A stretch of DNA of 64,000 nt from Alkalihalobacillus pseudalcaliphilus. GTDB lineage: Bacteria > Bacillota > Bacilli > Bacillales > Bacillaceae_D. This document shows positions 35,308-43,774 of the stretch, in pieces. Each line of letters opens with the position of its first letter. The first letter of the stretch is position 1. Made by a program: the position numbers and the translations under genes. Where the stretch lies: positions 186,001-250,000 of the forward strand of contig NZ_JAQQWS010000002.1 of NCBI RefSeq assembly GCF_028610675.1. Reading direction: 5' to 3'. The notes beneath the pieces were generated by a model, which ran no database searches, was not told the origin of the DNA, and saw only the letters and a program-made list of their open reading frames with translations.

Positions 35308-36174
35308 CTAGTATAACTTGTCGGAAACAGATTTGGCGGTATTTTTCAAAGCCTTCTGTGAACGATCTTTGTCTTGGAATTCAATATACCTTGTTAAAAT
35401 ATCTAAAACATGCATCTGTGAAATTAGCGATGATAAAGCACCACCGTGTAACGGACTCTCTTTAGAAGATGTTAATAAAACAACATCGCTATACTTCGTA
35501 ATCGGTGATTTCAAATGATTCGTAATACAAATGATAAAGGCTCCTTTTTCTTTGGCAATTTTAATACCATCTACAAGATCCTTTGTGCTCCCTGATGTCG
35601 TAATAGCAATCACTACATCCTTTGGCCCAGTTAACGAACAATTCATTGCTATTAAATGGGCATCAGCTGCGGTTAGACTCCGGTAACCTAACCGCATTAA
35701 CCGGTACTGTGCTTGCTGGGCCATGATTCCAGAAGCACCTACTCCAAATATAAAAATCTGGTTAGAGGAAATAATCTTCTTAGTTACTTGTGCTATTGCA
35801 TTCGGATCAACAAGCTTTTGTGTATTTTGAAGCATATTCGTATTCGCCGAAGTGACTTTTTTAGCGAGACTCTCTGCGCTATCAGATTCATGAACCTCTT
35901 CCACTTCCACAGCACCGGTTTGGTGTTCATTTGTACTTTGGGCAACCGCTAATTTAAAATCTTGATAACCTCGATATCCTAATCTCCTACAAAATCGAAT
36001 AACGGTCGTTTCACCTACCTGTGCATGCTCTGCTAAATCCGAGACAGACCAATAGACAACGTCCTTCATACTATTTTTTACAACCTCTGCCACCTTTTGT
36101 TCTGATTTTGTTAATGAGCTAGCAATACTCGTTATCATCATCTCTGGACTAATTGAAAATCCTATTTTTTCCAT
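35308..36174 (-). CDS. RpiR/MurR-family transcriptional regulator
   Basis: 288 aa. N-terminal HTH_6 domain (residues ~15-90; SSLTKSEQKVAEVVKNSM, VGETTVIRFCRRLGYRGYQDFKLAVA) and a C-terminal SIS domain (~125-260; IFIFGVGASGIMAQQ, DVVIAITTSGSTKDLVDGIKIA), which binds phosphosugars. It likely represses the locus until an amino-sugar phosphate such as GlcNAc-6-P or MurNAc-6-P accumulates. Candidate operators with GGAGG-W5-TCC occur at both promoters of the locus. It lies inside the operon between esterase and oxidoreductase genes, which allows feedback on itself. Confidence 0.92.
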   Translation of the reverse strand: MEKIGFSISPEMMITSIASSLTKSEQKVAEVVKNSMKDVVYWSVSDLAEHAQVGETTVIRFCRRLGYRGYQDFKLAVAQSTNEHQTGAVEVEEVHESDSAESLAKKVTSANTNMLQNTQKLVDPNAIAQVTKKIISSNQIFIFGVGASGIMAQQAQYRLMRLGYRSLTAADAHLIAMNCSLTGPKDVVIAITTSGSTKDLVDGIKIAKEKGAFIICITNHLKSPITKYSDVVLLTSSKESPLHGGALSSLISQMHVLDILTRYIEFQDKDRSQKALKNTAKSVSDKLY

Positions 36175-36199
36175 TCACTATCATCCTTTAACTACTTTT

Positions 36200-37147
36200 T
36201 TATAAATATCGGTTAACAAAGGCAAGTGTTTTGTCCATATGTGAGATGATAGCCATATCATGTCCAGAGAATGGGTACGCCTCGATAGACTTCTCGCTTT
36301 TGATTAGATTGTAAACACCATAAATCGGCATCGGCGGACAAATTAAATCTTTCAGTCCAACTGAAATCCTTACTCTGCAGCTAATATGTTGGCTCAGATG
36401 AATATGATCAAAATAAGACAATGTATCATAGACCTGCTCAATCCATTGCGGATGCCGATGAAGGAATTGCTCGACTATATTAAAAGACCCTTCAAACTTC
36501 TGCTTCATCGTTAGCTCGATGTTACACATATTCGGAACGTCGGCAATCGCTAATTTCGGGCGGTCATCTAACGCCGCAACGGCTAAGGTAAGGCCTCCAC
36601 CCATACTTGCCCCCATCACAGCGATTCTCTTTTGATCAATTTCTGGTCTTGTCTCGATAAAATCGAGTGCCTTCACTGAATCTACGTAGGCTTTACGATA
36701 GTAATATTCCTCTTTATCTAAAATCCCCTTCACTACCCAGCTTCCTAATTCATCACTAGAATAGGGGGAATAATCGGCACTTCTACCTTGACCACGACTA
36801 TCAACAGCAAAGACAGCGTAACCTTGAATCAACCATTTCATATAATGAGAGACAGAATTTTTATGACCTGCATAGCCATGATAAATGACAAGACAAGGCA
36901 ATAAGCCTTCAAACTGCGTAGGTCTAATATAAAACCCCTTCAAAGGCGTTTCATCAAACCCTTGGTATGTAACATCAAATGCCTCTATTTGTTTAATCGG
37001 ATAATCAATTTTCGTCATCTGTTCATGAATGGATTTCTTTCTTACTGCATTCATTGTTTGTTCCCAAAATAAGTCATACTTCTTTGTTTTTTCCACAATC
37101 GGTATATAGGATTCTAGCTCTTCTATTGTTTGGTTAATGAAACGCAT
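36200..37147 (-). CDS. CE7-type acetyl esterase (acetylxylan esterase/cephalosporin-C deacetylase-like)
   Basis: 315 aa alpha/beta hydrolase. VTYQGFDETPLKGFYIRP, YHGYAGHKNSVSHYMKW (oxyanion region), DSRGQGRSADYSPYS, nucleophile Ser in GASMGGG, Asp in GLKDLICPP and His in SGHDMAI complete the triad. CE7 enzymes remove O-acetyl groups from short oligosaccharides in the cytosol. The gene implies that the imported glycan is O-acetylated. ATG 37147 lies 8 nt after GGGGG; the longer start lacks support. Confidence 0.88.
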   Translation of the reverse strand: MRFINQTIEELESYIPIVEKTKKYDLFWEQTMNAVRKKSIHEQMTKIDYPIKQIEAFDVTYQGFDETPLKGFYIRPTQFEGLLPCLVIYHGYAGHKNSVSHYMKWLIQGYAVFAVDSRGQGRSADYSPYSSDELGSWVVKGILDKEEYYYRKAYVDSVKALDFIETRPEIDQKRIAVMGASMGGGLTLAVAALDDRPKLAIADVPNMCNIELTMKQKFEGSFNIVEQFLHRHPQWIEQVYDTLSYFDHIHLSQHISCRVRISVGLKDLICPPMPIYGVYNLIKSEKSIEAYPFSGHDMAIISHMDKTLAFVNRYL

Positions 37148-37198
37148 ACACGCTACCCCCTTCATGTGGAGTTTGGTTCGATATTACAGCACTCATTC

Positions 37199-37915
37199 CT
37201 AGGAACGCTTCACATTCAACCCTACGCTTGCTTCTTGAACAGCCTCATAGAAGCTTTTTGTAATAATTTGTGGCCTCGTAATAGCAGCACCTACAACTAC
37301 AGCATAGGCTCCAGCATGTATGGCCTTCGCTGCCTCTTCCGGCGTTTTAATATTTCCTTCTGCAATAATAGGAATGGGTGACTGTTGAGATAATCGTTCA
37401 ATTAACGGCAAATCCGGTATTTCCCGTTCCTTTGTATAAGAGGTATAACTTGATAACGTTGTAGAGATGAGGTCAACCCCAAGCTCTATTGCCTTAAACC
37501 CTTCTTCATACGTTGAAACATCCGCCATAATCAAGCTATTACAAGAATTTCTAACCAAATCAATTAACTCTTCAAAGCGTTCTTGATTTGGCCTTTCTTG
37601 AAAGGTTGCTTCAATGGCAATCACATCCACTTCGGCTTCTATCAATAACTGCACTTCTTTTTTTGTTGGTGTAATAAATACCGGACTATCTTTGTAATTT
37701 TGCTTAATTAACCCGATTACAGGTAAATCCACCTCTGCTTTGATCGCAAGTATATCAGTCACACTATTAGCTCTTATCGCTGCTGCACCACCTTGCTTAG
37801 CAGCCAAAGCCATCTTTGCCATATGATCCGCTCCGTATAACGGCTCTCCAGGTAAGGCCTGACAGGAAACGATTAACTGGCCTTTTATTTCTTGTAGAAA
37901 TAAATCTTGATTCAA
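37199..37915 (-). CDS. nanE: N-acetylmannosamine-6-phosphate 2-epimerase
   Basis: 238 aa. Converts ManNAc-6-P to GlcNAc-6-P. TIM-barrel motifs: QLIVSCQALPGEPLYG (~residues 13-28), GAAAIRANSVTDI (~44-56), VIGLIKQNYKDSPVFITPT, ADVSTYEEGFKAIELGVD and IAEGNIKTPEEA. There is no sialic-acid lyase or sialidase nearby, so ManNAc probably comes from another glycan. TTG 37915 lies 7 nt after GGGGTG and was preferred to GTG 37921, which abuts it. Confidence 0.93.
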   Translation of the reverse strand: MNQDLFLQEIKGQLIVSCQALPGEPLYGADHMAKMALAAKQGGAAAIRANSVTDILAIKAEVDLPVIGLIKQNYKDSPVFITPTKKEVQLLIEAEVDVIAIEATFQERPNQERFEELIDLVRNSCNSLIMADVSTYEEGFKAIELGVDLISTTLSSYTSYTKEREIPDLPLIERLSQQSPIPIIAEGNIKTPEEAAKAIHAGAYAVVVGAAITRPQIITKSFYEAVQEASVGLNVKRS

Positions 37916-37941
37916 CGACACTCACCCCAACCTCTGTTTTC

Positions 37942-38610
37942 TTATCTTACGGACGTACTTATTTTTGTTCTGCTATTAGGTTGCTCTCTTTCCTCTTGTA
38001 TTTGCTCCATTTTCCTAAAGCCACGCTGGCTAATCATACATAAAGCAAAAGCAAGTGCACTTCCTGAAAATAGTGGGATTAACCCCGGTAAAGCTCTCAT
38101 AATAATTCCCGTACTACCTATTAAGAGAATGTAGGAGATGACAACAACCGGATTCATTAACATGATAAAAATGGAGGTTCGAAAATAATTCCACCACTTC
38201 TGTTGATATTGAACATAGACAGGAAATATAAAGAAACCTACCAGTAAATAAATAAAAGTGACAACCCAGAAGAAGTAATAAAAAATCAAAGAGGTAATGG
38301 TTGTAGGCGAAGAAAAATATAAAATATCAATATACAAAATAAAACCAATGACAAAGTAAACAAGTCCCATTGCATTCCCTTTAACAAATTCACTTTTAAA
38401 GGTTTGGAAAAAAGTTTGGAAGACTGGTACGTCAAGATTGCCACGAACCCATTGTCTAACCACGGTATATAAAGCGATTGTAGCTGGGAAAAAACCGAAT
38501 AAAATAAGTCCAGCAGCCATGAAGAGGAGCCATAAAAGGTTGACGTAAGCTAATCTCATAAACATGATAGAAAATTTATAAAAGCCATTCATAAACTGGT
38601 CTTGATTCAT
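37942..38610 (-). CDS. YesL-like DUF624 membrane protein
   Basis: 222 aa with about five membrane helices. N-terminal FYKFSIMFMRLAYVNLLWLLF, GFFPATIALYTVVRQWVRG (~residues 37-55) and VFQTFFQTFKSEF match the YesL/DUF624 family. The family commonly accompanies oligosaccharide ABC importers and may be an accessory transport factor. ATG 38610 follows GAGGTGG; the longer frame begins in the promoter region. It is the first gene of the main operon, after the promoter at 38689-38717. Confidence 0.85.
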   Translation of the reverse strand: MNQDQFMNGFYKFSIMFMRLAYVNLLWLLFMAAGLILFGFFPATIALYTVVRQWVRGNLDVPVFQTFFQTFKSEFVKGNAMGLVYFVIGFILYIDILYFSSPTTITSLIFYYFFWVVTFIYLLVGFFIFPVYVQYQQKWWNYFRTSIFIMLMNPVVVISYILLIGSTGIIMRALPGLIPLFSGSALAFALCMISQRGFRKMEQIQEEREQPNSRTKISTSVR

Positions 38611-38641
38611 ACTTACCACCTCATTCCGCAACAGAATAAAA

Positions 38642-38717
38642 GAGGAATAATCCTCCATAACTTATAAAATAATTGGATTATACCTCCAATTATAACGACC
38701 ACCTCTAGCTTTGTAAA
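38642..38717 (-). promoter_or_regulatory. promoter and candidate RpiR operators of the yesL-nanE operon
   Basis: Read leftward: TTTACA (38717-38712), 17 bp, TATAAT (38694-38689). GGAGG-TATAA-TCC (38687-38675) lies at the expected transcription start, inside the dyad AATTGGA-N7-TCCAATT (38671-38691). A second copy, GGAGG-ATTAT-TCC (38656-38644), lies downstream in the palindrome GAGGAATAATCCTC. Confidence 0.7.
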
Positions 38718-38746
38718 CATTTTTTCGTAAATATTCTGACATCTAA

Positions 38747-38785
38747 AATAAGCCACCCCCTCGTTTAATCAGGGGGTAGCTTATT
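38747..38785 (-). terminator. terminator of the secreted glycosidase-like gene
   Basis: AATAAGCCACCCCCT (38747-38761) pairs with AGGGGGTAGCTTATT (38771-38785), one mismatch. Read leftward it is followed by TTTAG. It separates the 964-aa gene from the yesL operon promoter. Confidence 0.85.
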
Positions 38786-38792
38786 CAAATTC

Positions 38793-41687
38793 TTATAAAT
38801 CTAGCAAACTCTTTAAGTTATCTGCTTTATTTACGAGTTTTTTTGCATGTTCTTTTTTAATATGGTTGCCTTCATGTCTCTGCACGTGGTCTGTAAATTT
38901 TTCTAAAGCCGACCGAGCTTTTTCTTTTTCTTGAAGTGCCTTTCTCTCCTGTCCATCCTCTAGGAATTGCTTGGCTTTTAAAAGAGATTCCTCTGCTTTA
39001 TTCAATCGAACGACTAAGGACTGACGGATTCCAGGTGGGTGTTGAATATATTCGGTTACTAGATCTTTTAATTCTCCTAGCTGCTCAAGTAAGTCTAGTT
39101 CTGCCCAGGTACCATACACGGTGAATTCTCTCTGATGCGTTATATAGCCATCCACTTCAATTCTAATAGAGATGATATTTTCTCCTAGCTCTATGGCAAG
39201 CTCCTCTTCTATATCACCGTTTGGAAGGACCGTCACCTCTTCTTCATTCAAATAAACCGCCGCATTTCCGACCCCTATTACTTCGACATTCCCTTGAAAG
39301 TTGATTGTGCCATGAGGGAACTCCTCTTCCTCATAATCTAAAAAACCGCGATATAAAGCAGCACGTACCTGATCACCTTGTTGGTAGCTTCTAGCGACTA
39401 ATTGCCGCTTCTCACGAATACCTGAGCCGTCCAAGGCAGAAATAACAAAACCACCATCGGGAATGACACTATTATTATTCTCAGGCTGCGCCCAATTCCA
39501 ATTAATGGCCTGCTGTTTGTTTACAACATTTATGACCGTTCCCGAACCATCAACTACAGCTTCAACACCCCAAGTATTTGTTCCGGTTGTCGGTCCAAAT
39601 TGACTAGAATATACGTTTAAATTATTATCATTCCTATTAACATTAAAGAAATCGCCCGTTATGGAGGAATGTGAATCGATAGGATTACTAATCCCCAAAT
39701 CGTAATTCTTAACATAAGGCACATTTTTAATCGATGCTTGAATCACATCAAAGTTGGCTTGTGAATAATCAAACAACATTAATCCATTCGTATTATTTAA
39801 TCCTGCTTGAAATACTTCTCTTTGCAAACTAGGCTCTTGAACATTCACAAGGGCCATCCCCGCATAGAGCGGAATCTCACCGTTAGTTAAGATATTTCCT
39901 AAAGTAATATAGCGATTAATCTCTGCTGCTGTCCTTTGATATGTCCCAATCATTAGAAAATCTAGCTGATCGGTATAGCCCGTTTCATAATACGCTTCGT
40001 CATATAATTCCTCCTGCGGAAACTGCAAGCGCGGATCGTATTCAAAATTTGGACTTGCCCAATTGACTCCATTTAAATAATAGGTTTCATACCATGAACC
40101 GACATAAGCTGAGAGCTCCACTGCTCTATTCTCCTGCACATTATATTGGTCAACTAAACCCCTTACTTCTTCTGTAAATGTTTTAATCACTTGTGCACGA
40201 TATGTGTACCACTCATTAATAAGTGGTCCATCAATGCGACTTGCTCCATCGTAAGTAAAAATATCCGCTGGCCAGTTTTCTAATTCCTTGCCTCTTTTAT
40301 GCAGAAATTCTTCAAACTGCCGCTTGGATTCATCACTGAAATCAGCAAAATAATTATCATAGCGACCGCGGTCTAATAAAACACCATCCACATCATAATT
40401 TTTAATGACTTCCTCAAACGATCGTAGCTGATAATCACGAACATCTTCGTTCGCTGGATTTACGAAAGCAACAAGCGCTCCACTTCGTCCATATTCACTC
40501 TCCCTTAATCGAAGAATATCACCACCATCCTCATGCCGATACACCTGTTCCTCCCAATCCAAATGCTCATCCAAAACCGCAAATTCATTGTGGGCAATCG
40601 ATCCTTCTGCAAAAACATTTAAGGCAGCATGTACCTCTAACCCTAGTTCATGACCGTGCCTAATAAATTCTTCTAATAAATCTAAGTCCGGATTTGAACC
40701 AGACCTAGCAGGTGCGGTCATCTCACTAACATACGGACGATTAGTTAAATCATTTTTTTGATAGGAAGCAAAGCCTTCTACCCCCTTAACATCTAAAGCA
40801 ACGGCTGTAACACCAGCGTCCTTTGCCTGGACAAGCATGTCATAAATACTGTCAGATGTTTGGAACCTTCTCGCATTCGGACCTTGTTCTACCCAAAGGA
40901 AAACATGCTTATCCTCTGAGAGATTTTCTTTTCGAAAAACGATTAAAGACTGACGATCATGTAGCTGGCCCTCTTGATAAATTTCGACATCTATATAATT
41001 CGTCTGTGATTCTAATGTATATGGAAAAGTAAAGCTGCCGTCTTCAGCTATAAAAACATCTTCACCATTCACATAAAGCTCGTACTGTGAACCATCTACT
41101 AGATTCCGTACTTGTCCTGATACGTCTGTCTGACTGGCCGTTTCTGTATATAAAGCTTGATTAGATAATTCGATTCGGGCTTGCGGTCCTTCTCCTGTCA
41201 TTAAATCCCTCACTGAAATCAATTCACCATTTTTCCTTAGCTTACTTTCATCGCCTAACGTAAAATTCGTGGCTAGAAACTTTCGAAAATCTTTATTTGC
41301 CCAAGAATCATCATGAGCTAATAAAACATATCCTCCATCAGGAATCTCCAAATATTGTTCTTCTTCCCATACAGGAGCTTGTCCATTATGGGAAGGATTA
41401 ATCATGCGAGTGACGCGATTTTGACTATCAACTTGAACAGCTACCCATAAGCGTTTGACAAAGACTTCCTGACCATAATCGGTCGTAAACAAACTAATAA
41501 AGTCTGCTTTCCCCTCTAAGTTTTCATCCATATAGTTAATTTCTTTCATTGGACCACTTGTGCCTATTGTTGGATCCTCTGGTGGTGCCTCCACTTCAAT
41601 TAAATCTTCAGAATCATTGGCTGCCATGATACTAGGCATGAGACCCAATAATAGGATAAAACAGACAACCATATACCACTTTCTCAT
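38793..41687 (-). CDS. large secreted GHL10-like glycosidase-like protein
   Basis: 964 aa. A signal peptide (residues 1-23, ending MPSIMAAND) is followed by a beta domain (~50-170, with IPDGGYVLLAHDDSW), a short Ig-like module (~180-255), and a TIM-barrel domain (~262-660) containing VDGVLLDRGRYDNYFADFS and LDFLMIGTYQ. A second beta domain (~680-790, with IPDGGFVISALDGSG) resembles the first, so the barrel sits between two related modules. A small beta module and a helical, charged C-terminus (~870-964) follow. It is related to the cytosolic protein at 29005. No catalytic activity is proven for the family. Confidence 0.75.
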   Translation of the reverse strand: MRKWYMVVCFILLLGLMPSIMAANDSEDLIEVEAPPEDPTIGTSGPMKEINYMDENLEGKADFISLFTTDYGQEVFVKRLWVAVQVDSQNRVTRMINPSHNGQAPVWEEEQYLEIPDGGYVLLAHDDSWANKDFRKFLATNFTLGDESKLRKNGELISVRDLMTGEGPQARIELSNQALYTETASQTDVSGQVRNLVDGSQYELYVNGEDVFIAEDGSFTFPYTLESQTNYIDVEIYQEGQLHDRQSLIVFRKENLSEDKHVFLWVEQGPNARRFQTSDSIYDMLVQAKDAGVTAVALDVKGVEGFASYQKNDLTNRPYVSEMTAPARSGSNPDLDLLEEFIRHGHELGLEVHAALNVFAEGSIAHNEFAVLDEHLDWEEQVYRHEDGGDILRLRESEYGRSGALVAFVNPANEDVRDYQLRSFEEVIKNYDVDGVLLDRGRYDNYFADFSDESKRQFEEFLHKRGKELENWPADIFTYDGASRIDGPLINEWYTYRAQVIKTFTEEVRGLVDQYNVQENRAVELSAYVGSWYETYYLNGVNWASPNFEYDPRLQFPQEELYDEAYYETGYTDQLDFLMIGTYQRTAAEINRYITLGNILTNGEIPLYAGMALVNVQEPSLQREVFQAGLNNTNGLMLFDYSQANFDVIQASIKNVPYVKNYDLGISNPIDSHSSITGDFFNVNRNDNNLNVYSSQFGPTTGTNTWGVEAVVDGSGTVINVVNKQQAINWNWAQPENNNSVIPDGGFVISALDGSGIREKRQLVARSYQQGDQVRAALYRGFLDYEEEEFPHGTINFQGNVEVIGVGNAAVYLNEEEVTVLPNGDIEEELAIELGENIISIRIEVDGYITHQREFTVYGTWAELDLLEQLGELKDLVTEYIQHPPGIRQSLVVRLNKAEESLLKAKQFLEDGQERKALQEKEKARSALEKFTDHVQRHEGNHIKKEHAKKLVNKADNLKSLLDL

Positions 41688-41739
41688 TCCATCACCTTCA
41701 TTTCATTTTTTTTATTCATGTGATTATCTAGATGAAAAA

Positions 41740-41812
41740 GGAATTTACCTCCATAAATTAAAAATAAGGAGGATAATAACACCATAATATACACCATTCG
41801 TCTTTATGTAAA
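41740..41812 (-). promoter_or_regulatory. promoter and candidate RpiR operators of the secreted glycosidase-like gene
   Basis: Read leftward: TTTACA (41812-41807), 17 bp, TATTAT (41789-41784). GGAGG-TAAAT-TCC (41752-41740) lies downstream in the leader. A partial copy, GGAGG-ATAAT-AAC (41768-41780, opposite strand), overlaps the expected start of transcription. Confidence 0.65.
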
Positions 41813-41877
41813 CAAAAAATTCAGAATTTTTCCCTCCCAAATAGTTAGTCTCCATACTTTTATCCCATCATAAAAAA

Positions 41878-41915
41878 GTTGTTTACAAGATCCTCTAACC
41901 GATCTCATAAACAAC
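41878..41915 (-). terminator. terminator of the DUF4190 gene pair
   Basis: GTTGTTTACAAGATC (41878-41892) pairs with GATCTCATAAACAAC (41901-41915), with a small internal mismatch. Read leftward it is followed by six T. Confidence 0.85.
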
Positions 41916-41923
41916 CATTCACG

Positions 41924-42199
41924 CTAGATAAACATAAATCCTAATAACACAGTAAAAATGAAGACAAGAATGGTAATCGCTAAGGATATGATGGCACAAA
42001 TAAGGCCAGCTAAAGCCATACCTCTTCCTTGGTCTCCAAATTCCTTGATTTCATTTAATGCCATGGCAGCCAAGATAATACCTGCTACCGCTAATAATAT
42101 ACCGACATAAGGGATAATTAATGAGATGATACCAAGCACCATAGCAGCAATCGCTTTTCCGTTCGTTTTATTTGCAGTGGTAGGTGATGGATTTGTCAC
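41924..42199 (-). CDS. DUF4190 small membrane protein (gene 2 of pair)
   Basis: 91 aa. A polar N-terminus (NPSPTTANKTNG) is followed by two hydrophobic hairpins with KAIAAMVLGIISL, LNEIKEFGDQGRGMALAGLICAI. This is the DUF4190 pattern of two-TM units of unknown role. GTG start after AAGGAGG. It follows a related gene by 26 bp and precedes a strong terminator. Confidence 0.75.
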   Translation of the reverse strand: MTNPSPTTANKTNGKAIAAMVLGIISLIIPYVGILLAVAGIILAAMALNEIKEFGDQGRGMALAGLICAIISLAITILVFIFTVLLGFMFI

Positions 42200-42225
42200 A
42201 CACGCACCTCCTTATTCAATCAATC

Positions 42226-42486
42226 TTATAACATGCCGACAAAACCGATCCAAAATAAGAGCTTAAGTAAAAGTGTTACTGCACCGGTGACGATGCCCGT
42301 TATCGCGAGGCCCTTTTTCACTTGCTTCTTTAATCCAATAAATCCAAATATTAAAGCTAAAATGGCAAGTGGATATGGGATGAATGGTACCCAAAACAAC
42401 ACTAAACCAATAATTCCAAGGACGAGTGCTGATACCGCTAAACCATTACTTTCCTGGGCTTGAACAACGACTCTCGTTTCCTCCAA
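42226..42486 (-). CDS. DUF4190 small membrane protein (gene 1 of pair)
   Basis: 86 aa. After a short polar stretch (EETRVVVQAQESNG) come GLAVSALVLGIIGLVLFW, IPYPLAILALIFGFIGLKK and GLAITGIVTGAVTLLL, the same fold pattern as the next gene, so the two are a tandem pair. TTG start 6 nt after GAGGGG. Function unknown; no other domain is attached. Confidence 0.72.
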   Translation of the reverse strand: MEETRVVVQAQESNGLAVSALVLGIIGLVLFWVPFIPYPLAILALIFGFIGLKKQVKKGLAITGIVTGAVTLLLKLLFWIGFVGML

Positions 42487-42918
42487 ATTGAACCCCTCTT
42501 TTCATGTGTATAATCTAAGATGAGTGCGACTAGCCAAACTTACTCATATCCATTGACGAGTGCACATGTTTAACATTTATTTTTATTCTCTTTGAATGAC
42601 CATTGCTACCACATCAGCCTCCTTAGGAAATTTGAACTCAAACATATATATGTGAAGGCTTGCTTAAATATCCCAAGGATTTACCAAATTTGAAAGCAAA
42701 AAAGAACAGATGCTTTAATTAGGTAGTTCAAATAATGTGGAGAAAACTTCTATTAACATTTAAAAAATCCACTTATTTCACAGTAAAAATACCATTTAAA
42801 TTAATTGAGTAATTAATATAAGGAATTTGAGAGAATTAAAGTTCTTTTTTTGCTTAATTAAACAATTATTTGATAATTTTGTTAAGATTAAAAATAATCA
42901 ATAATGGGGGAGAAGCTA
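42487..42918 (+). other. A/T-rich intergenic region with the Nudix promoter
   Basis: TTGATA (42870-42875), 17 bp, AATAAT (42893-42898) is a fair promoter. It puts the transcription start near 42905, which excludes the ATG at 42904 as the Nudix start. The left 380 bp show no gene or clear structure. Confidence 0.4.
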
Positions 42919-43416
42919 TTGTTTAAACAAACTTTATGTTTTATCAAGAGACAAGATGAAATTTTAATGTTAAACAGAGAGAAAGCACCTACCAAGGGGC
43001 TTTGGAATGGTGTAGGAGGTAAAATGGAACAAGGCGAGACACCGTTAGAGTGCGTGATTAGAGAAGTAAAAGAAGAAACAGGCATTGATATAACTAAAAA
43101 TCAAACGAAATATAAAGGTGTTATTACCTGGGAGGTTGATAAAATTCATTTTGGTGGATTATATGTCTTCTTAGTTGATATTCATAACGATTTTATTTAC
43201 CAAACTCCGAAGATGGTTGATGAAGGAATTTTAGACTGGAAACGTATATCGTGGTTATTTGGTGAAAAAAATTTCGGAGAAGGCGAAATGTTACCGCACT
43301 TCCTTCCAACAATACTTAATAATTCTTCCGTATTGGAACATAAATGTACGCTCGAAAATAATAGGCTGATGGGGTATGAATTTAAAAAGATAGAGTTAGT
43401 AGAAGAAATAAAATAA
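42919..43416 (+). CDS. Nudix hydrolase, MutT/8-oxo-dGTP-type
   Basis: 165 aa. The full Nudix box is present: G in GVGGKMEQGETP and the REVKEETGI core (~residues 35-57), which binds Mg2+ and cleaves nucleoside diphosphate linkages. Preceding LCFIKRQDEILMLNREKAP and ITWEVDKIHFGGLYVFLVD match 8-oxo-dGTP diphosphatase-like members. TTG 42919 lies 6 nt after GGGGGAG and was chosen over ATG 42904, which precedes that site. It is a single gene. The exact nucleotide substrate is not determined. Confidence 0.85.
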   Translation: MFKQTLCFIKRQDEILMLNREKAPTKGLWNGVGGKMEQGETPLECVIREVKEETGIDITKNQTKYKGVITWEVDKIHFGGLYVFLVDIHNDFIYQTPKMVDEGILDWKRISWLFGEKNFGEGEMLPHFLPTILNNSSVLEHKCTLENNRLMGYEFKKIELVEEIK

Positions 43417-43441
43417 CAGCTTGGGCGATTTCCAAGTTGTT

Positions 43442-43641
43442 TCATCTTTTGTAAAGTATATCATTTAAAGTAAATACTTTATCAGTCGTACCAACCGTTG
43501 AGCAGGAGTAATTCTTTTTCCATCGGCTGATTTGTAGGTTTCACAAAAGTTATAGACTGTTCTAAGAATGGTCAATGTGTATTGTGTGCATTTGGTTTGA
43601 AGTTTGCAAATATAACCCTTTCCATCTACTCTAGCTCTCAT
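43442..43641 (-). pseudogene. transposase C-terminal remnant
   Basis: A leftward frame from ATG 43641 begins MRARVDGKGYICKLQTKCTQ and contains RTVYNFCETYKSADGKR and ITPAQRL, resembling the end of DDE-type IS transposases (the TPAQRLGLTDKVF tail). At about 43490 the frame shifts: the next frame reads TTDKVFTLNDILYKR to a TGA at 43442. The catalytic part is absent. It is a decayed insertion-sequence fragment between the Nudix and aldehyde dehydrogenase genes. Confidence 0.65.
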
Positions 43642-43692
43642 TAATAATTATCGCTCATTTTAGGGGAAAAACATTGATATATCAACAAATAT

Positions 43693-43721
43693 AAGACCAA
43701 ATCATAGTGCGATTTGGTCTT
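43693..43721 (-). terminator. terminator of the ectoine-degradation-type operon
   Basis: AAGACCAAATC (43693-43703) pairs perfectly with GATTTGGTCTT (43711-43721) over a 7-nt loop. It is 54 bp past the aldehyde dehydrogenase stop; the T tract is weak. Confidence 0.6.
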
Positions 43722-43774
43722 GAAATTAGTATGCTATTCCTTTTATTTCTCCTCAAAAACTGAACTACTTATCT

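Noticed and set aside
24843..41687. Sialic-acid (nan) catabolic operon
   Set aside because: Only nanE and a ROK kinase are present; no N-acetylneuraminate lyase, sialidase or sialic-acid transporter.
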